Numbered from the stretch's first letter, positions 17,479 through 27,361 are shown. The stretch: DNA of 54,283 nucleotides from Nitrospirota bacterium (GCA_013388435.1 JACAFE010000050.1:1-54283), one strand, 5' to 3'. Made by a program: numbers and translations. The notes: generated from the letters alone by a model not told the origin.

Positions 17479-19169
17479 TTCGCATTCCCTCTAATAAGTT
17501 TTCGTTTCTCTTTCAACATAAGATTGTGGAGTTTAACATCATCGGGTTTTCTTGTCAGCTCATTAATTCTTCGTTCATCGAATTTTCGCTGCTCTATTCT
17601 TAGAAGACAGTCCTTTATGTTTTCATCTATGAGCTGGATATCAAAACCAGGATTGATTAATAGTTCTGAAATTAGAACTTTCTCATCATCATTTGCTTCA
17701 GAAAGTAATCTGTCAGTATTGAATCCGCTTCCATATTTTTTAATCTTTGAAAATAAAGATTTTATTATTTCATCCTTGAGATCATTAATTTCTAATCTTG
17801 ATAGAATATAAGGAATTTTATCCGGAGCAGATAATATAGCACTTAAGAGTAATTCTTCTTCTGCATAAATAGTTTTTTGTGCATAACTTGAAGTTTTTGT
17901 ATAAATTTGATTTATTTTTTTGTTTCTTATTTTTTCGGTTTCGCTTCTCAGCAGATTTTCATGTATCCCGGATCTATCAGCAAGTTCACTAAGTAATTCA
18001 TCTGCGAGTATATGATCTTTTATATTTGCTATCATAGGGATTATTTCACGGACTTTTTCTGTTCTTGTATTCTTTGATGTTTTAAAGAGAAATTCTATCG
18101 CTGATAAAGCATTATCAATACTTTCCCTGAATTTTTGTTCACCATTTTTTCTCAGGAAGCTATCAGGATCATCACCTGAAGTCAAGATAATTACTTTTGC
18201 TCTAAAATCATTCTCAAAAACAGTGTTCAGCGCCCTTCTCGCAGCAGAAATTCCGGCTTCATCGCCATCAAATACAAGAAGAACATTTCTCGTAAGTACT
18301 TTAAGCTTCTGTAAATGTCCATAAGTCAAAGCAGTACCTAAAGGAGCCACGACATTATTAATTCCAAATTGATGACATATAATAGTATCCATATATCCTT
18401 CAACTATAATTGCACAGTCATTTTTTCTTATATAATCTTTAGCGATATTAACAGCAAAAAGATTATCACTTTTTTTAAATGCTGGTGTTTCAGGAGAATT
18501 CAGGTATTTTGGCATTGTATTATCCATTACCCTGCCGCCAAAAGCTACTATGTCATTTTTCATATTTAAAATAGGGAAGATAATCCTTTTGCGAAAAATA
18601 TCTCTAAATCCCTGATTATCTCTAACAATAAGACCAGCTTCAAGCATTTGATTTTCTGTGATGTTCTGTTTTTTAAGAAATATAAAAAGACTATTTCTTG
18701 AATCAGGTGCATATCCTATATTGAATTTTGAGATTGAATCTTTTGTTATACCCCTATTTGTAATATATTTTAGAGCATTTTCCGAATCAAAAAGATTTTT
18801 TGTAAAAAAGCGAGAAACAATCTCATTTATTTTATAAATTTGATTGCTTTTTTTGTATGCGGAATCCTTTGCATACTCCATTTCAGTGAGTTTTATACCT
18901 GCTTTTTTTGCAAGATACTGCAGTGCTTCATAAAACGACAGATTTTCCTGCTTCATTATAAAAGATACTATATCCCCTCCAGAACCGCAACCAAAACAAT
19001 GAAAAATTTGTTTAACAGGACTGACTATAAAAGACGGTGTTTTTTCGGAATGGAAAGGGCATAGCCCTTTATAATTCTGCCCGGCTTTTTTTAAATTAAC
19101 AAAGTCGGATATGAACTCTACAATATCTATCTTTGATTTGATTTCTTCAAGAAGTCTTTCAGCCTTCAT
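17475..19169 (-). CDS. dnaG: DNA primase DnaG
   Basis: This 564-residue primase makes RNA primers at the replication fork. The CHC2 zinc finger lies at about 37-62 ([11 protein letters not shown], then HCFGCG). Next come the catalytic-core N-lobe and the Toprim domain with VEGYMD (about 256-261) and VFDGDEAG (about 300). A DnaB-binding C-terminal region follows and is poorly conserved, as usual. It belongs to the rpsU-dnaG-rpoD macromolecular-synthesis operon and overlaps rpoD by 4 bases. Confidence 0.97.
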   Translation of the reverse strand: MKAERLLEEIKSKIDIVEFISDFVNLKKAGQNYKGLCPFHSEKTPSFIVSPVKQIFHCFGCGSGGDIVSFIMKQENLSFYEALQYLAKKAGIKLTEMEYAKDSAYKKSNQIYKINEIVSRFFTKNLFDSENALKYITNRGITKDSISKFNIGYAPDSRNSLFIFLKKQNITENQMLEAGLIVRDNQGFRDIFRKRIIFPILNMKNDIVAFGGRVMDNTMPKYLNSPETPAFKKSDNLFAVNIAKDYIRKNDCAIIVEGYMDTIICHQFGINNVVAPLGTALTYGHLQKLKVLTRNVLLVFDGDEAGISAARRALNTVFENDFRAKVIILTSGDDPDSFLRKNGEQKFRESIDNALSAIEFLFKTSKNTRTEKVREIIPMIANIKDHILADELLSELADRSGIHENLLRSETEKIRNKKINQIYTKTSSYAQKTIYAEEELLLSAILSAPDKIPYILSRLEINDLKDEIIKSLFSKIKKYGSGFNTDRLLSEANDDEKVLISELLINPGFDIQLIDENIKDCLLRIEQRKFDERRINELTRKPDDVKLHNLMLKEKRKLIRGNAK

Positions 19170-19185
19170 TCAGCCCGCTTTTGCA

Positions 19186-20142
19186 TTAGTGACTGAATCT
19201 TTTAAAACCGGAGCATTCGATGATATTGAAAATATTTTCACCTCCGGTAATTCTATCCAGAAGTAAATTTAATCCGAGTGTATCGCTTGAAATATGACCG
19301 GCGATAACTACATTTAAATGGGATTTTTCAGCTTCCTTAAGATGTTCTTCGCTCATGTGCATCCCGACAATTGTGCTAACCCCGCTGTTTGTTAAGCTTT
19401 GAAAAATATCTTTTGCTCCTTCTGTTCCACCTGTCATATCCACAAATATTTTTCCAGCTTTTCTTTTTTTATCACCAAGAATTATTTTTGGACCTGAATT
19501 GTTTAATTTAGCCGAACGGTACTCTGGAATTGACATAAGAATGTCAATAATATCAGATACAAAAACTGGCTTTTGTTTCTCGAAAAGCTTCTGCAAGAAA
19601 TTTGCAACCATATTGTCAGCAGGAGTATGCATGCAAATAAAAGGAATACCGAGAAGTCTTGCTGCATCAACTGCTCTTGAATGGTTTGCAGGCATGATTT
19701 TCCTTTCCACTTCTTTTATTCTTTTGTCCATCAATCCTTCGGCAGTATTAATTGGTACGCCGAATATATTCAAAATATCGGACTGTAAATACATTACAGA
19801 ATAAAGGGTTGCAAAGGCTCTTCCCGATGGATGGTGCGAAAATAAAAGGTCAATATTTATACCTTTTGCTCTAAGGTTATCAGCAAGTAATATCTCGCCA
19901 ACATCAATATCAATTCCCACAAGAATGCTTTTAATTTCTTCATCACCATTACCAAATAATATACGCGAATCAGAATAAGGATTTTCAAGAGACTGTATAT
20001 CAAAGAATTCTTTGTCCTCAGGCTTAAGATCATTGAACTCCTTTTTTCTTCTTTCCAATTCCTCAAAAACAGCTACTTTACCCCTGAGGTCATTTTCAAT
20101 TCCCGCTTCAATACCTTTTAAATAAATATCTTTCAGTTTCAT
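19186..20142 (-). CDS. NIF3/DUF34-family dinuclear-metal protein
   Basis: This 318-residue protein has metal-ligand segments LLFSHHPSG (about 104), CMHTPADN (about 172) and a C-terminal HISSDTLG (about 285), which together build the dinuclear site of the NIF3 family. The fold is conserved in all domains. A role in metal handling or repair of damaged cofactors has been proposed but is not settled. The ATG overlaps the yqeY stop as TAATG, and dnaG follows after 16 bases, so it is embedded in the replication/transcription operon. Confidence 0.85.
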   Translation of the reverse strand: MKLKDIYLKGIEAGIENDLRGKVAVFEELERRKKEFNDLKPEDKEFFDIQSLENPYSDSRILFGNGDEEIKSILVGIDIDVGEILLADNLRAKGINIDLLFSHHPSGRAFATLYSVMYLQSDILNIFGVPINTAEGLMDKRIKEVERKIMPANHSRAVDAARLLGIPFICMHTPADNMVANFLQKLFEKQKPVFVSDIIDILMSIPEYRSAKLNNSGPKIILGDKKRKAGKIFVDMTGGTEGAKDIFQSLTNSGVSTIVGMHMSEEHLKEAEKSHLNVVIAGHISSDTLGLNLLLDRITGGENIFNIIECSGFKRFSH

Positions 20143-20600
20143 TAAGAAGAGCTACCTTTTTGTAAAAGTTCTTTTACTTTTTCATTAACCACTTTACCAT
20201 CGGCAACGCCTTTTAAAGCAGGCATTATGAGACGCATAACCATTCCCATGTCTTTTAAGCCGGATGCTCCTGAATCCAAAATTGCTTTAGAAATAATACG
20301 TTCTATTTCAGCTAAAGAAAGCTGCTCGGGCAGATAAGACTGGAGTATTGATAATTCCTTTTTTTCTTTTTCAGCAAGGTCATTTCTGCCACCCTTTTCA
20401 AATAATTCAATAGATTCTCTTCTCTGTTTAGCAAGAGTTGAAAAAACAGAAAATACTTCACCATCAGACAATTCATGACCGATTTCAATCTGTTTATTTT
20501 TAATGGCAGCTTTTGCCATTCTTAAAACAGAAACCTTCAGATTGTCCGAAGCTTTCATCGCAGTTTTTAGATCTTCATCAAGCTTTTTAAGAAGGGACAT
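20142..20600 (-). CDS. yqeY: GatB/YqeY-domain protein
   Basis: This 152-residue all-helical protein has the YqeY signature LLKKLDEDLKTAMKASD at the N-terminus and LSILQSYLPEQLSLAEIE in the middle, with the tail-domain end NEKVKELLQ. It is related to the C-terminal tRNA-binding domain of GatB and is taken to have a role in tRNA-dependent processes. It is a standard neighbour of rpsU and dnaG. Both junctions are TAATG overlaps, so the genes are translationally coupled. Confidence 0.92.
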   Translation of the reverse strand: MSLLKKLDEDLKTAMKASDNLKVSVLRMAKAAIKNKQIEIGHELSDGEVFSVFSTLAKQRRESIELFEKGGRNDLAEKEKKELSILQSYLPEQLSLAEIERIISKAILDSGASGLKDMGMVMRLIMPALKGVADGKVVNEKVKELLQKGSSS

Positions 20601-20797
20601 TATCTGTACGCCATTTTTACTTTTTTAATTGCCTTTTTGCGAGCAGCCAATGCCTTTTTTTTCCGCTTTACGCTTGGTTTTTCGTAATGTTCTCTTTTCT
20701 TAATTTCGGAAAGAATTCCTTCTTTTTCGCACTGTTTTTTAAATTTTTTCAGCGCATTTTCGAAAGATTCGCTTTCACGAACCCTTATATAGGGCAT
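20600..20797 (-). CDS. rpsU: 30S ribosomal protein S21
   Basis: This 65-residue basic protein has the S21 pattern [20 protein letters not shown] and the lysine/arginine-rich tail [17 protein letters not shown]. It takes part in start-codon selection on the small subunit. A strong GGGAGGAGGGG precedes the ATG. It is the first gene of the macromolecular-synthesis operon and lies downstream of a good sigma-70 promoter at 20835-20864. Confidence 0.96.
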   Translation of the reverse strand: MPYIRVRESESFENALKKFKKQCEKEGILSEIKKREHYEKPSVKRKKKALAARKKAIKKVKMAYR

Positions 20798-20834
20798 CCA
20801 TAGACCCCTCCTCCCTTTTATAAAATAGAGACTA

Positions 20835-20864
20835 ATTTTAACAGTTTTATGTTTTTCCTGTCAA
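20835..20864 (-). promoter_or_regulatory. Sigma-70 promoter of the rpsU-dnaG-rpoD operon
   Basis: On the minus strand a perfect -35 box TTGACA (20859-20864) and a -10 box TAAAAT (20835-20840, five of six matches) are separated by 18 bases. The predicted start lies about 30 bases before the rpsU ATG. It is the best promoter seen in the window. Confidence 0.65.
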
Positions 20865-20893
20865 TGTAAGTTCTTGCAAAAATTAATATATTA
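20865..20893 (+). repeat. 29-base shared upstream motif, copy 1
   Basis: The stretch reads TGTAAG, three variable bases, TTGCAAAAATTAATAT, A and TTA. It matches a second copy at 23784-23812 at 25 of 29 positions. This copy lies about 110 bases before the activator-like gene at 21003 and touches the -35 box of the rpsU promoter. It may include a -35-like TTGCAA or be a regulator site. Confidence 0.45.
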
Positions 20894-21002
20894 TGCTAAA
20901 TTTTTATGCAGTTAAAAATAACGGGAAATGATTTAAAAGATCATTCTCTATAAAATTCACACATACATTTAAAAATTAATAAATGTAATTGGGGGTATTT
21001 TT

Positions 21003-21989
21003 TTGAATAGATTATTAATTCCTCAACGTCCTGAATTTATGGGGAAAAGCTCAAAAATATTAAAATTCATAAGAGAGTTAAGAAAATTTGCTAATAATGA
21101 CAATAATATTCTTATAAAAGGAGAACCCGGAACCGGCAGGCAAGTCACAGCAAGAACATTACATAATTTAAGTCAAAGAAAAGACGGACCATTTATTATT
21201 GTTGATCTCTCATCTATGTCGCATGAAAAACAGGCTTTTTTAATTTCTAAAGAAGACAAAAAAATACAAAAACTCGAAAATCAGGAAAACATCTTTGAAA
21301 AAGCTATAAGCGGTTCTATTTTTTTTCTTGAAATTGCTGATATGTATCCCGAAGTTCAGACAGAATTTATTAAATTGATAAAGGATTCAATGATTGAAGA
21401 TGAAAATAAAAAAGATGTAAGAATAATATGTTCTACTGGAAAGGATTTAGAAAAAGAGGTGGAAAAAGGAAATTTTAATCAGGAACTTTATAAAATATTA
21501 AGTTCCTCAATTTTAAGAATACCTCCTCTTAGAGAAAGAAAAGAAGATTTAATTAATATTAGCAAATTCTTTCTTGATGAAGCATGTGAAAAGTTTGAAA
21601 CAGGCACAAAAGAATTCTTAAAGGACGCAAGAGATTTCATTTTAAAATATGATTGGCCTGGAAATACTCGCGAACTCGAGACCACTATTAAAAGAGCAGT
21701 AATTTTATCAGATTCCTCGGTAATTAGCAAAAAAGACTTAATATTGGATAATATTAATTCCTTTTCAATAAAAGAATTCCTCGAGGAAAAGCTTAAAAAA
21801 TACCTTATGGAAATGACCAAACTTGAAAATTGCAATTTATATGAGACTGTAATGAAAGAAGTGGAAAAATCATTGATAACCATAGTATTGAAAGAAACAG
21901 ATGGAAATCAGCTTAAAACAGCCAAAACACTCGGGATTAACAGAAATACTCTTCGCTCAAAAATAAAAGAATATAAAATAAAAATATAA
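21003..21989 (+). CDS. Degenerate NtrC-type AAA+ regulator with Fis-type helix-turn-helix
   Basis: This 328-residue protein has the overall bacterial enhancer-binding protein fold (PFIIVDLSS, RIPPLRERKEDL, YDWPGNTRELETTIKRAV) and an intact Fis-like HTH at the C-terminus (GNQLKTAKTLGINRNTLRSK). The ATPase site is damaged. Walker A is GEPGTGRQ (residues 40-47, Lys to Arg), the Walker B Asp is replaced in SIFFLEIAD (Leu109), the arginine-finger segment is ELYKIL, and the GAFTGA loop that contacts sigma-54 is absent. There is no N-terminal receiver. The start is TTG after GGGGGT. It is likely a DNA-binding regulator that does not activate sigma-54. Confidence 0.8.
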   Translation: MNRLLIPQRPEFMGKSSKILKFIRELRKFANNDNNILIKGEPGTGRQVTARTLHNLSQRKDGPFIIVDLSSMSHEKQAFLISKEDKKIQKLENQENIFEKAISGSIFFLEIADMYPEVQTEFIKLIKDSMIEDENKKDVRIICSTGKDLEKEVEKGNFNQELYKILSSSILRIPPLRERKEDLINISKFFLDEACEKFETGTKEFLKDARDFILKYDWPGNTRELETTIKRAVILSDSSVISKKDLILDNINSFSIKEFLEEKLKKYLMEMTKLENCNLYETVMKEVEKSLITIVLKETDGNQLKTAKTLGINRNTLRSKIKEYKIKI

Positions 21990-22004
21990 AAATCTATTTC
22001 GGGT

Positions 22005-22466
22005 TTATAAAACCTCAAAAATAAATTCAATCTCAAGAGGTGAGTTAAGGGGAAGCACATTGACTCCGATAGCAGCTCTTGCATGTTTGCCATTTTCACC
22101 AAAAATTTCATACAAGAGATTCGAAGCAGCATTTAAAACTTTTGGTTGTTCCATAAAATCATCAGAAGAAGCTACATAACCAATCATTTTAACACATTTT
22201 TTAACATTATTAAGATTTCCTATATGTGACTTAAGGATTGATAGTGCATTAATTACAATTATTTTTGCATCCTCCATAGCTTCCTCTGTTTTTATTTCGC
22301 TCCCAACCTTACCCACTCTTGTTAATTTTCCGTTTTTCAATGGCAATATCCCGCTCAGAAAAACAAGGTTGCCTGTTCTTATCAGAGGAATGTATGAACC
22401 CAATGGCTCGGGTGCATCAGGGAGTTCAATCCCCAATGATTTTATTTTTTCTTCAGGAGAACTCAT
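22005..22466 (-). CDS. RidA/YjgF-family protein
   Basis: This 153-residue Rid-family protein has [21 protein letters not shown] and [20 protein letters not shown], and ends in the conserved [13 protein letters not shown]. RidA-type enzymes hydrolyse reactive enamine/imine intermediates made by PLP enzymes. This longer version (about 150 residues) belongs to the related RidA-like group in which the catalytic Arg is not always kept. It overlaps the leuC stop by ATGA and is presumably co-expressed with it. It converges on the activator gene with a 15-base gap. Confidence 0.85.
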   Translation of the reverse strand: MSSPEEKIKSLGIELPDAPEPLGSYIPLIRTGNLVFLSGILPLKNGKLTRVGKVGSEIKTEEAMEDAKIIVINALSILKSHIGNLNNVKKCVKMIGYVASSDDFMEQPKVLNAASNLLYEIFGENGKHARAAIGVNVLPLNSPLEIEFIFEVL

Positions 22467-23728
22467 AATCCAATCTCCTCGGGTATTCCAATTCTTCCAA
22501 GTACTGCTGAAGCAGCAGCTACAGCAGGGTTTGAAAGATAGACTTCGCTCTCAGGATGTCCCATCCTGCCGACAAAGTTTCTGTTTGTAGTAGCAATTGC
22601 ACGCTCACCTTTTGCAAGAATCCCCATGTATCCTCCAAGACATGGACCACATGTTGGGGTTGAAACAACAGCTTCTGATTCAATAAAAATATCAAGAAGA
22701 CCTTTTTTCATAGCTTTTTGATATATTTTCTGGGTTGCAGGAATTACAATCATTCTTACATTGGGATTTACTTTTTTACCTTTAATTACCATAGCAGCTT
22801 CAAGCAGGTCTTCATATCTACCATTAGTGCATGAACCAATAACCACCTGATCAATTCTTATATCCGAAAGTTCTGTGGCAGGTTTTGTATTTGATGGAAG
22901 ATGGGGACAGGCAACAGTCGGAGGTATTTTTGAACAATCATATTCACGAGTTTCTATATATATGGCATTCTTATCAGATTTATAGAAAATAAATTCCCTT
23001 TTTGCCCTGTTTTTAATATAAGCTCTTGTAATTTTATCGGGTATAATAATTCCATTTTTTGCGCCTGCTTCTATAGCCATATTGCACATTGTCAATCTTC
23101 CATGCATTGGCAAATTTTTTATGGTTTCGCCATCAAATTCCATTGCTTTATAAAGAGCTCCATCAACCCCGATATCCCCGATTGTGTGGAGGATCAAATC
23201 TTTTCCACCAACCCATTTGTTGAGTTTGCCATAATAAATGAATTTCATTGATTCAGGAACCTTGAACCAGCATTCACCTGTTGCCATTGCAGCAGCAACA
23301 TCTGTAGAACCAACTCCTGTAGAGAAAGCACCGAGTGCTCCATATGTACATGTATGACTGTCTGCTCCTATGATACAGTCTCCGGGGAGCACGAGTCCTT
23401 CTTCAGGCAATAAAGCATGCTCAACGCCCATTCTGCCAACTTCAAAATATAGACTCAAATCCTGTTCTCTGGAAAATTCTCTCAGCAATTTACATTGTTC
23501 AGCTGCTTTTATATCTTTTTGTGGAGCAAAATGATCCGGGATAAGCGCAATTCTATTTCTATCAAAAACTTCTTTAGCTCCTGTTTTTTTGAATTCGGAA
23601 ATAGCGATAGGCGCGGTTATGTCATTTGCGAGGATAAGATCAACTTTTGCATTTATCAATTCTCCGGATAAAACTTCTTTTTTGCCAGAATGTGCAGCAA
23701 GTATTTTTTCAGTAATAGTCATCGCCAT
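22463..23728 (-). CDS. leuC: 3-isopropylmalate dehydratase large subunit (type 2 LeuC)
   Basis: This 421-residue aconitase-superfamily protein has [35 protein letters not shown], the iron-sulfur cysteine in [17 protein letters not shown] and the paired cysteines in CGPCLGG. The length is that of the shorter, archaeal-like LeuC/homoaconitase group rather than the enterobacterial LeuC. In leucine synthesis it isomerises 2- to 3-isopropylmalate with LeuD. Homoaconitase-type specificity is possible. leuD is not in the window. The start has CGGAGG upstream. Confidence 0.88.
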   Translation of the reverse strand: MAMTITEKILAAHSGKKEVLSGELINAKVDLILANDITAPIAISEFKKTGAKEVFDRNRIALIPDHFAPQKDIKAAEQCKLLREFSREQDLSLYFEVGRMGVEHALLPEEGLVLPGDCIIGADSHTCTYGALGAFSTGVGSTDVAAAMATGECWFKVPESMKFIYYGKLNKWVGGKDLILHTIGDIGVDGALYKAMEFDGETIKNLPMHGRLTMCNMAIEAGAKNGIIIPDKITRAYIKNRAKREFIFYKSDKNAIYIETREYDCSKIPPTVACPHLPSNTKPATELSDIRIDQVVIGSCTNGRYEDLLEAAMVIKGKKVNPNVRMIVIPATQKIYQKAMKKGLLDIFIESEAVVSTPTCGPCLGGYMGILAKGERAIATTNRNFVGRMGHPESEVYLSNPAVAAASAVLGRIGIPEEIGL

Positions 23729-23783
23729 ACAAATCCTCCGATATTATTTTGTTTTGATATTATAACTCTGAAAAACTATTTTG

Positions 23784-23812
23784 TGTAAGACGTTGCAAAA
23801 ATTAATATGTTA
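23784..23812 (+). repeat. 29-base shared upstream motif, copy 2
   Basis: This copy has the same TGTAAG-N3-TTGCAAAAATTAATAT core as 20865-20893, with four differing positions. It lies in the divergent leuC/biotin-carboxylase region, about 65 bases before the carboxylase ATG. A common transcription start or operator is possible. Confidence 0.45.
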
Positions 23813-23876
23813 AAATGTTTTTAAATTAAAAATATTTTGTGTTATTATATTGAACACAATTGAAGGAATTCATTTT

Positions 23877-25334
23877 ATGACTAAAAAAATTAACAAAATA
23901 TTAATAGCTAACAGAGGAGTCACCGCGGTAAGGATTATGCATACCTGCAGGGACAGGAAAATACCCACTACCGCTGTTTACAGCACTCCTGATCGGCTTG
24001 CGCATCATGTTTTTATGGCTGATTATGCAGTACATATTGGAGAAGCTCCTCCAGCTGAGTCATATTTGAATATGGAGAAAATGATTGCTGCTGCAATACA
24101 GAGCCAATCTGATGCAATTCATCCTGGTTGGGGATTTCTCGCAGAAAATCATAAATTCGCACGTATGGTTATGGATGCTGGTTTAATATGGATTGGACCA
24201 AAACCTGAAGTAATTGAATCATTGGGCGATAAGATTGAAGCAAAAAAACTTGCTCAGAAGGCAAATGTTCCAACAATACCTGGAATAATGGATGTTACAA
24301 ATATAGAGCAAATTAAAAAATGGATGAAGGAAGAAAAAGTTACTTTCCCAATAATGATTAAGGCAGTTGCAGGTGGCGGCGGTAAGGGCATGGTAAAGGT
24401 TGAAAGCAAAAATGATTTACAGCATGCATTTTCCCAAGCTCGCTCTGAAGCGATGAAATCATTTGGAGATGACAGGGTACTTGTTGAAAAATATATAGAA
24501 CGTGGAAGGCATATAGAAGTTCAGGTTGTTGCTGACGAACATGGCAATGTTGTTCATCTTTTTGAAAGAGAATGTACAATACAAAGAAGAAATCAGAAGA
24601 TAATTGAAGAAGCTCCTTCACCTTCAATTAATGAAGACCTTCGTAAGGAAATATGCTTTACCGCAACACGTCTGATGAGGGAAATTGGTTATAACTCGGC
24701 TGGCACTGTTGAATTTATATTTGATTCAAATACCAAGAAATTTTATTTTCTTGAAGTCAATACAAGACTTCAGGTTGAACACGGAATCACAGAACTAATT
24801 ACAGGCGTTGACATAGTTGGTATTATGATAGATGCTGCAATGGGTAAAAAACTTCCGTTCAAACAATCGGATATTCATCCAAACAGATGGGCTCTGGAAG
24901 TAAGATTAAATGCAGAAGACCCGAAAACTTTTAGCCCTTCTTTTGGAACAATAACAAGATTGCAGATACCTCAGGGACCGGGTGTTAGAATTGCAACAGG
25001 CGTTTATGAAGGTGCTGACATCCCGCCTTATTATGATTCATTATTTATGCTTCTTATATCAGCGGGCGCTGACAGATTGGATGCTATTAGAGTTATGGAT
25101 AGAGCTCTCAGCAGAAATTTACGGGTTGAAGGTGTTAAAACTCTTGCTCCATTGCTTCTCAGCATAATAAGACATCCTTCTTTTATTGCTGGAGAGTTCT
25201 CAACAAGATTCATCGAAGAGCATATGGATGAACTTATTTCAATGTTCAAAGAAAAAGACAGTCAGGATGAAGTATTAAAAATAGCAAGATATGTAGCTGA
25301 AATATCTGCTTTAGGGCCGCAACCATGGATGTAA
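23877..25334 (+). CDS. Biotin carboxylase subunit (pyruvate or 2-oxoglutarate carboxylase type)
   Basis: This ATP-grasp enzyme of about 485 residues carboxylates biotin with ATP and bicarbonate. It has the N-terminal ILIANRGVTAVRI motif, the glycine-rich loop KAVAGGGGKGM, FERECTIQRRNQKIIEEAPS, and the catalytic-site segment EVNTRLQVEHGITEL. I chose ATG 23877 because GAAGGAA precedes it, although an in-frame TTG at 23850 is possible. The gene end overlaps the carboxyltransferase gene by 10 bases. The pair acts as a two-subunit carboxylase that supplies C4 or C6 oxoacids for anaplerosis or reductive carbon fixation. Confidence 0.92.
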   Translation: MTKKINKILIANRGVTAVRIMHTCRDRKIPTTAVYSTPDRLAHHVFMADYAVHIGEAPPAESYLNMEKMIAAAIQSQSDAIHPGWGFLAENHKFARMVMDAGLIWIGPKPEVIESLGDKIEAKKLAQKANVPTIPGIMDVTNIEQIKKWMKEEKVTFPIMIKAVAGGGGKGMVKVESKNDLQHAFSQARSEAMKSFGDDRVLVEKYIERGRHIEVQVVADEHGNVVHLFERECTIQRRNQKIIEEAPSPSINEDLRKEICFTATRLMREIGYNSAGTVEFIFDSNTKKFYFLEVNTRLQVEHGITELITGVDIVGIMIDAAMGKKLPFKQSDIHPNRWALEVRLNAEDPKTFSPSFGTITRLQIPQGPGVRIATGVYEGADIPPYYDSLFMLLISAGADRLDAIRVMDRALSRNLRVEGVKTLAPLLLSIIRHPSFIAGEFSTRFIEEHMDELISMFKEKDSQDEVLKIARYVAEISALGPQPWM

Positions 25335-27361
25335 ATCCAAAAGCAAGAGATTATATTTTTGTAAAACCCGGAATGTCTCCAAAAGAGATTGTAAAGGCAG
25401 TGCGCAATCTTAAAGGTGTTTGTTTTACATCTGTTGGGATGCGTGACGCTGGTCAGTCAGATTTTAAGAATCGTCACCGCATTTATGATCTTGCAACACT
25501 TGCTCCATTTTACAACAGGATGGGTCTTTTTAGTGCTGAATGTCATGGTGGAGCCCGATGGCATGTTGGAGTAATGAACAGGCGTGAGAGCCCGTTTGAG
25601 GAAATAGAAATACTCAGGCAGCAGATGCCGAATGTTCTTTTACAGACCTTAATTAGAGAAACCAATTTATTTGGCTACAGGCCATATCCAAAAAATGTTA
25701 TTGAATATGTTGTATCAAGAGTTGACATAGATGTCTGGAGGTGTTTTTCTTTTATAAATGACGTAAGAAATATGCGTGCTGTTGCTGAAGTTGTTATGAA
25801 AAGGGGAAAACTTTTTGAACCTTCTATATCATTTACCCATGCTGACTGGACCACTAATGAGTATTATCTTAGTGTTGTACGTGATATAATTGACCTTTGC
25901 GGAGGGACTGATGAGATAATTTTCTGTGTTAAGGATATGGCTGGTGTTGGGAGCATCAAAAGAATAAGCAGTTTAATCGATACTATAAAACAAAAGTATC
26001 CTGACCTTGTAATTCAATATCACAGACATATAACTGATGGACTTGCAATGCCAGCGCTTTATGCTGCTGCGCAGGCTGGAGCCAAAATTTTTGATGTTGA
26101 AGAAGATTCACTGGTAAGATTCTACGGGCATTCTCCTATACTTGCTGTCCAGGCTTATTTTGAAGAAATGGGGATACCTGTAAATCTTGACAGAAAAGAA
26201 GCAGAATCAGCAGTTCAGAAAGTTCGCGAATGGATAAATTATTATGACTGGGCAGAATCACCATTTAAAGGTTTTGATCATACTGTGACATACCATAAAA
26301 TGCCGGGCGGAGCTTTTCCGAGTTCTTTTGAACAGGCTGAAAAAGGCGGATTTCTTCATTACATGCCTGCTATTTTAAAAGTTATGTCTCTTTACAACAA
26401 AATCATCCATTATTTTGATGTAACTCCAGGCTCACAGATTACATGGGTAACATGCAGCGGAATAGTTAATAAATACGCAAAAGCAAAAGGCGATGCAGGA
26501 GTGAGACATTTAATAGAACTTCTCACAAAATTTATTGACGAGAAAAAACTCGATATAAATTCAATGAGTGAGAACGAAAAAGAAGAAATCCTGACTCTTT
26601 TCAGAAATGCTCCTGGTGATTTTAGAAATCTTATCCTGGGACACTATGGCAAACTTCCTATGGGATGGCCACCTGACTGGGTCTATCAGAGTACTTTTGG
26701 AGATGAATGGGAAACCAGGATAAAAGAAAGAATGGAACTCTCCCCTCTCGAGTCAATTCCAGATGATGATCTTGATAAATTAAGACAGGAACTATCAGAT
26801 AGTATTGGGAGAAAACCCACAGAAGAAGAATTTATTCTTTATCTCATGCACCCAAAAGACGCTATTTCCATGATTGAATTCAGAGAAAAATACGGGGATG
26901 CACCTTTAGTTTTGCCTACATATGTCTGGAGGCATGGTTTAAAAAATTCAGGTGATAAAGTTGATTTTGAGTTATGGGGCAAACCATATTCCATTGAACT
27001 CGTTTCAATAGGTTCTGAGCATGAAGGTATAGTTCACGTTGTAATGCGTGTAAATAACAAAACAAGAGTATATACAGTAGAAACTCCACGCGCAAAGAAA
27101 GTCGAAATAAGAATGGCTAAAACTGCAAATGAAATTGGAGCACCTATAAACGGAAATATCTGGAGAATAGGCAACCCTGAAAGAGGTACTCTAAAAGTAG
27201 GAGATATTGTTCACAAAGGTGAAGAAATAGCCAATCTTGAAGCAATGAAAATGGAAAATGTAATAGTTGCTCCATTTGATGCGCAGATAGTCGAAATCTG
27301 CGTAAAACTCAATAGTTTTGTAGTCGAAAATCAGTTGCTCTTTGTCCTCGAAAAACAATAA
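25325..27361 (+). CDS. Atypical carboxyltransferase subunit with C-terminal biotinyl domain
   Basis: This 678-residue partner of the biotin carboxylase has an HMGL-like TIM barrel (about 30-330) with RDAGQS (Asp41), VKDMAG (carbamylated Lys position) and the metal histidines in YHRHITDG. A PYC/OADA helical domain follows. The biotinyl domain carries biotin Lys642 in EAMKMEN. The usual DTTxRDAHQS is replaced by TSVGMRDAGQS, so substrate choice is uncertain. Pyruvate carboxylase B, oxaloacetate decarboxylase alpha and 2-oxoglutarate carboxylase (CfiA) all have this layout. No membrane decarboxylase subunits are nearby, favouring a carboxylase. Confidence 0.85.
   Translation: MDVNPKARDYIFVKPGMSPKEIVKAVRNLKGVCFTSVGMRDAGQSDFKNRHRIYDLATLAPFYNRMGLFSAECHGGARWHVGVMNRRESPFEEIEILRQQMPNVLLQTLIRETNLFGYRPYPKNVIEYVVSRVDIDVWRCFSFINDVRNMRAVAEVVMKRGKLFEPSISFTHADWTTNEYYLSVVRDIIDLCGGTDEIIFCVKDMAGVGSIKRISSLIDTIKQKYPDLVIQYHRHITDGLAMPALYAAAQAGAKIFDVEEDSLVRFYGHSPILAVQAYFEEMGIPVNLDRKEAESAVQKVREWINYYDWAESPFKGFDHTVTYHKMPGGAFPSSFEQAEKGGFLHYMPAILKVMSLYNKIIHYFDVTPGSQITWVTCSGIVNKYAKAKGDAGVRHLIELLTKFIDEKKLDINSMSENEKEEILTLFRNAPGDFRNLILGHYGKLPMGWPPDWVYQSTFGDEWETRIKERMELSPLESIPDDDLDKLRQELSDSIGRKPTEEEFILYLMHPKDAISMIEFREKYGDAPLVLPTYVWRHGLKNSGDKVDFELWGKPYSIELVSIGSEHEGIVHVVMRVNNKTRVYTVETPRAKKVEIRMAKTANEIGAPINGNIWRIGNPERGTLKVGDIVHKGEEIANLEAMKMENVIVAPFDAQIVEICVKLNSFVVENQLLFVLEKQ

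Noticed and set aside
20865-20893. Sigma-54 promoter around TTGCA
   Set aside because: The -24 GG is not at the required distance in either copy of the motif.
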